Shown: one piece after another, positions 61,049 to 64,000 of the stretch
Layout of the letters: every line of letters starts with the position of its first letter
How positions within the stretch are numbered: the stretch's first letter is position 1
Source of the DNA: Lacticaseibacillus suilingensis
GTDB taxonomy: Bacteria; Bacillota; Bacilli; Lactobacillales; Lactobacillaceae
Length of the DNA: 64,000 bases
Direction of reading: 5' to 3'
NCBI RefSeq assembly: GCF_016861845.1
Contig: NZ_BOLV01000003.1
Location: 62,001-126,000 of the forward strand
Translations under genes and position numbers: made by a program
The notes under the pieces: generated by a model
Seen by the model: the letters and a program-made list of their open reading frames with translations, nothing else
Database searches by the model: none
What the model was told of the DNA's origin: nothing

Positions 61049-62833
61049 ATGAAATCATTACGGTACATAAATTCACTAATACGAGAATCTTTCTCCCGCT
61101 GGGGCAGCTATCTCCTGCTGGTCGAACTGGTGGCCGCCGCTACCGCCGGGGTGGCCGTGCCGCTGATGCGGTGGGCGACAGCAGGGATTCTGCGCCAAGC
61201 AGGGATTCCTTATCTGGGCGTAGACAATTTCACGTTTGTTTTGCTGCATCATTCAGGGGCCACCGCGCTGCTTTTGGCGTTGCTGGTGCTGCTGTTAGTC
61301 TTGGTGTATCTGCAGTTTGCGGTACTGCTGGGCGGCATTGCCAGCATCCAGCAGCGCGAAGGCCTGGGGGTGCGGGGCATTGTCCGTGAAGGACTGGCGG
61401 ATTTGCGCCACTTGCGGCCGTCGAGTTTCGGCTTTTTCGTGGTGTATCTGCTCCTGATCGTGCCGTTTGCCGGTGTCGTGGTGCAGTCAGCCTTGCTGAA
61501 TAAGGTCAAAATCCCCGCTTTTGTGCTGGATTGGCTAAGCACCAAACCGGTCTTTGCGGTGCTGGTGGCGGTATTTTACGGCGCGGCGGCTTACCTAGGC
61601 CTGCGGTGGGTGCGAGTGCTGCCGAACACGATTTTGCGGGACCAGCCGCTCCTCACCGCCGCCAGGCAATCTTGGCAGCAGACCCGTGGTAAATTTTGGC
61701 GTTACTCCTGGCGGCTGTTGCTGCTGACGGTAGGAACGACGCTGGTGGGTTGGGTATGGTCTAGCGGCCTGATTGGTCTGCAGACGCTGCTTGATCGGAC
61801 AACCATCGCCTTTCCCGCGGCGGTGGTGCTGCTGACGCTACTGCTGGCGGGGCAAACACTGCTCGGCGGAGCTACCAGTGTCTTATACTTGCTGTTTCTC
61901 GTGGCGCCTGATGAGCTGAGGCCCGCCATCCGCCCGATTCCGAATAAGCACCACTGGTTGCGGCGCATCATCGTGTTGGTGTCTGGCGGGGCTGTGGTGG
62001 TGATTATGGCGGCGTTCGGGGCCTTTTACATGACTGGGGCCTTGGCCGAGCACCCGCTGACCATTTCCCACCGTGGGGTTGATGCTGGCAATGGCGTGCA
62101 AAACACCATTCCAGCGCTACGCAAAACCGCGGCGGAGAAGCCTGATTTTGTTGAAATGGATCTGCATGAAACCAAAGACGGCCAGTTCATTGTGCTGCAT
62201 GATGAAAATTTGAAGACGCTAACTGGCGTCAACCGCACGCCGTATCAGCTGACGCTGGCTCAGCTCCAGCAAATCACGGTCCGCGAAAACGGGCACCAGG
62301 CCAAACTGGCCAGCTTTGACGACTACTTGGCCGCGGCCGAGGCGATGAATCAGAAGCTGATTGTTGAGTTGAAACCGACACCTAGTGACAGTCCGCAGAT
62401 GCTGAATCATTTTATCAGTCGCTATGCTAAACGACTGGTGGCTGATCATGACCGGGTGCATTCGTTGAGCTACAAACTGATGACGCAGCTTCACCAGCGC
62501 GTACCTAAGCTTTATGCGGGCTTCATCATGCCATTTAGTCTGGTGGCGCCGCAGACCCAGCTGTCTGGCTACACCGTTGAGGAGACCACGCTGGATTCAG
62601 AGCTGGTCGAAACGGTGCATGCCCAGCATCAAAGCGTTTGGGCCTGGACGGTCAATGATCCTGATACCATGGCGCAGATGTTGTTTGAGGATGTCGACGG
62701 CATCATCACCGATAATCTGAGTGAGCTCAAGCAAGTGATTGCCGAGCAAAGCAACCACCCAAGTTACGCCCAGCGGCTGCGCTTGTTCGCCACCACGCTG
62801 GATGATTTTGGGGATCCGGTGATTGGGAACTAG
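61049..62833 (+). CDS. Membrane glycerophosphodiester phosphodiesterase
   Basis: 594 residues. The first ~330 form a multi-helix membrane domain (GlpQ-associated, about eight segments). The rest is a GDPD TIM barrel: ISHRGVDAGNGVQNTIPAL, FVEMDLHETKDGQFIVLHDENL, and the closing WTVNDPDTM and GIITDN. It probably hydrolyses glycerophosphodiesters or polyglycerol-phosphate at the outer membrane face to feed glycerol-phosphate. GGAGG precedes the ATG. Monocistronic, terminator at 62881. Confidence 0.92.
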   Translation: MKSLRYINSLIRESFSRWGSYLLLVELVAAATAGVAVPLMRWATAGILRQAGIPYLGVDNFTFVLLHHSGATALLLALLVLLLVLVYLQFAVLLGGIASIQQREGLGVRGIVREGLADLRHLRPSSFGFFVVYLLLIVPFAGVVVQSALLNKVKIPAFVLDWLSTKPVFAVLVAVFYGAAAYLGLRWVRVLPNTILRDQPLLTAARQSWQQTRGKFWRYSWRLLLLTVGTTLVGWVWSSGLIGLQTLLDRTTIAFPAAVVLLTLLLAGQTLLGGATSVLYLLFLVAPDELRPAIRPIPNKHHWLRRIIVLVSGGAVVVIMAAFGAFYMTGALAEHPLTISHRGVDAGNGVQNTIPALRKTAAEKPDFVEMDLHETKDGQFIVLHDENLKTLTGVNRTPYQLTLAQLQQITVRENGHQAKLASFDDYLAAAEAMNQKLIVELKPTPSDSPQMLNHFISRYAKRLVADHDRVHSLSYKLMTQLHQRVPKLYAGFIMPFSLVAPQTQLSGYTVEETTLDSELVETVHAQHQSVWAWTVNDPDTMAQMLFEDVDGIITDNLSELKQVIAEQSNHPSYAQRLRLFATTLDDFGDPVIGN

Positions 62834-62874
62834 CATTGATGACCAAGAACCCGAGTGGTGTCTTACTGGGTATT

Positions 62875-62914
62875 AAAAAAGGCTCACCTGACAGCGGTCG
62901 GGTGAGCCTATTTT
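62875..62914. terminator. Bidirectional terminator
   Basis: GGCTCACC (62881-62888) pairs with GGTGAGCC (62901-62908), with A6 before and ATTTT after. Serves the phosphodiesterase and the convergent MarR gene. Confidence 0.8.
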
Positions 62915-62978
62915 GGTTGGTGAGATTGGTTGAGCAGCAGTGCTCACGGCTTATCGTCAGCGGACTGCGCCAAGAGCA

Positions 62979-63566
62979 TTAGCGGTCTTCATCATCAGAC
63001 CCAGGGAAGGGCCGGTTAAACCGCGGGTCGCCCCAACCGTGATGGAAGCGATGGCCGCGACCACCGCGATGAGGGCCAAAGGGGCCGAGCTGTTTGAAAT
63101 AGTCGTCTGCGGCGCCATCAGCATCATTGGCTTCCAGGCTGGTGACGAGTTTGCGCAGCAGTGTGGTTAACTGGGCCTGTTCATCGGCTGATAAGTCGGC
63201 GAATAGCGTATCGGCCAATTTGTCTTTTTCTCCTCGGGCGGAGGCGATAAAGGCTTGCCCATCGTCAGTCAGACTGATCAGCATGACACGGCCGTCATCA
63301 GTGGATGGCTCGCGTTTGACGAGGCCGCTCGCTTCGAGTTTGGCGACCAAGGCGCTGGCGGAGCTGGGGCGAATATCCAGCGCCTCAACGATTTCGGAAT
63401 TGGTCAATGGCTGACGTTCGGCGATGAGCCGGAGCAGGCGCAACTGCCCGCGCTCCTCATTATCTTGATTAGCGGTGCGTAAATTCCAGACGGCGCTTTG
63501 CACGAAGCCACGCTGGCGGAAGAGCCGACCAAACAAACGCAGTAACTCTTGATTGTCTTGGGTCAT
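62979..63566 (-). CDS. MarR-family transcriptional regulator
   Basis: 195 residues. Winged helix (PLTNSEIVEALDIRPSSASALV) with wing DDGRVMLISLTDDG. The C-terminal 45 residues form a His/Gly/Pro-rich tail (GPHRGGRGHRFHHGWGD) that may bind metal, fitting the divergent metal ATPase. AGGTG precedes the ATG. Operator-like repeats cover the gap. Confidence 0.88.
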   Translation of the reverse strand: MTQDNQELLRLFGRLFRQRGFVQSAVWNLRTANQDNEERGQLRLLRLIAERQPLTNSEIVEALDIRPSSASALVAKLEASGLVKREPSTDDGRVMLISLTDDGQAFIASARGEKDKLADTLFADLSADEQAQLTTLLRKLVTSLEANDADGAADDYFKQLGPFGPHRGGRGHRFHHGWGDPRFNRPFPGSDDEDR

Positions 63567-63590
63567 ATAAAAACACCTGCCTTATATTAT

Positions 63591-63619
63591 TTAGTTAGCG
63601 TTACATATAGACTAACTAA
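63591..63619. promoter_or_regulatory. MarR operator
   Basis: TTAGTTAG-N13-CTAACTAA between the MarR -10 box and its gene. A further TTAGTTTTTG half lies near 63643. Confidence 0.65.
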
Positions 63620-63627
63620 CGAAATGA

Positions 63628-63656
63628 AGTTTACTCACTTTGTTAGTTTTTGTCAA
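63628..63656 (-). promoter_or_regulatory. Promoter of MarR gene
   Basis: Minus strand TTGACA (63651-63656), 17-bp spacer, TAAACT (63628-63633). Confidence 0.75.
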
Positions 63657-63752
63657 CGAAAACGAAATATTTTTTTGCCCAACTTGACGGCGGTCAATTC
63701 GTTTTATCCCCCCCGGCGCTAAGCTGTACTTGTCAAATAAGGGGTGAACAAA

Positions 63753-64000
63753 ATGAAATTTCAATTATGGATCGAAAAGCATACCACCCAGATCACGGCA
63801 ATCACCGCAGTGTTGATTGCGGCTGGGTATGCCAGTAAATATCTGCTCCAACTGCCGGTGGCCTACGCGATTTTACTTGCGGTGGCTTCTATCATTGCGG
63901 TGGTGCCCATCGCCTTGCACGCCCTCTCGGCGCTCCGGGTGAAGGTCATCAGCATCGAACTGCTCGTCACCATCGCCGTGATTGGGGCGTTCGTGATTGG
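63753..64000 (+). CDS. Heavy-metal P1B-type ATPase (5' part only)
   Basis: 82 residues before the window ends. Membrane helices AVLIAAGYASKYLLQL and AYAILLAVASIIAVVPIAL, then ALRVKVISIELLVTIAVIGAF, the typical start of the CadA/ZosA group lacking an N-terminal HMA domain. Catalytic DKTGT and CPC/SPC motifs lie outside. GGGGTG precedes the ATG. Divergent from the His-rich MarR regulator, probably its controller. Confidence 0.82.
   Translation, partial: MKFQLWIEKHTTQITAITAVLIAAGYASKYLLQLPVAYAILLAVASIIAVVPIALHALSALRVKVISIELLVTIAVIGAFVI

Overview
The window is the replication-origin region of a Lactobacillaceae chromosome. The order mnmG–mnmE–jag–yidC–rnpA–rpmH (minus) then dnaA–dnaN–yaaA–recF–gyrB–gyrA–rpsF–ssb–rpsR (plus) is the standard Firmicute origin layout. 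KxYKxG-type signal and LPXTG surface proteins, IS30 and IS3 elements, many TTG starts and strong AGGAGG sites fit lactobacilli. Base composition looks GC-rich for that family, so a high-GC Lacticaseibacillus-like or Limosilactobacillus-like genome is my inference; species cannot be named from sequence alone.

Layout. 1-5 kb: a partial ABC exporter divergent from an Rgg-type regulator, an XRE regulator with its membrane partner, gpsA and a signal peptidase. 5-6.5 kb: a CcpA-type site, a lone PTS EIIB and a CE7 esterase. 6.6-9.9 kb: a small AT-rich island (element 1: ArsR regulator, DJ-1 protein, quinone reductase, membrane protein) ending in the 3' tail of an integrase. 10-17.7 kb: an ABC-2 exporter, a CPBP protease, a PnuC transporter with a deoxynucleoside kinase, and a MerR regulator with two NAD(P)-binding proteins, each behind a 19-bp-spacer promoter. 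17.7-36.7 kb: the origin core, with DnaA boxes on both sides of dnaA and a DnaA-trio before dnaN; a secreted protein gene interrupts dnaN–yaaA. 36.9-49.4 kb: accessory chromosome with an LPXTG mucin-binding-repeat adhesin, several broken genes, a CAT-like enzyme, a lipase-like protein and a multicopper oxidase. 49.47-60.42 kb: an integrated mobilizable element (element 2) with antiporter, ArsR regulator and Old Yellow Enzyme cargo, two insertion sequences, a repressor, a candidate oriT, a MobT-like relaxase, a DUF3173 protein and a tyrosine integrase. 60.4-64 kb: a VOC protein, a membrane glycerophosphodiester phosphodiesterase, and a MarR regulator divergent from a metal P-type ATPase.

Two things stand out. 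First, a family of about 125-nt and 170-nt intergenic repeats (seven full copies plus partial copies) folds into a nested multi-stem structure. Its arms change by compensatory substitution in every copy while short boxes stay constant. Copies sit between gyrB and gyrA and between yidC and jag. I do not recognise a described family. Second, elements 1 and 2 are sisters. They share an 11-bp attachment core, a 141-bp right end containing the integrase 3' end, and paired GTGCCA arm sites exactly 92 bp from the left core. Both carry ArsR-plus-redox cargo, and a free copy of the core lies at 15,273.

No tRNA, rRNA or CRISPR array was seen.
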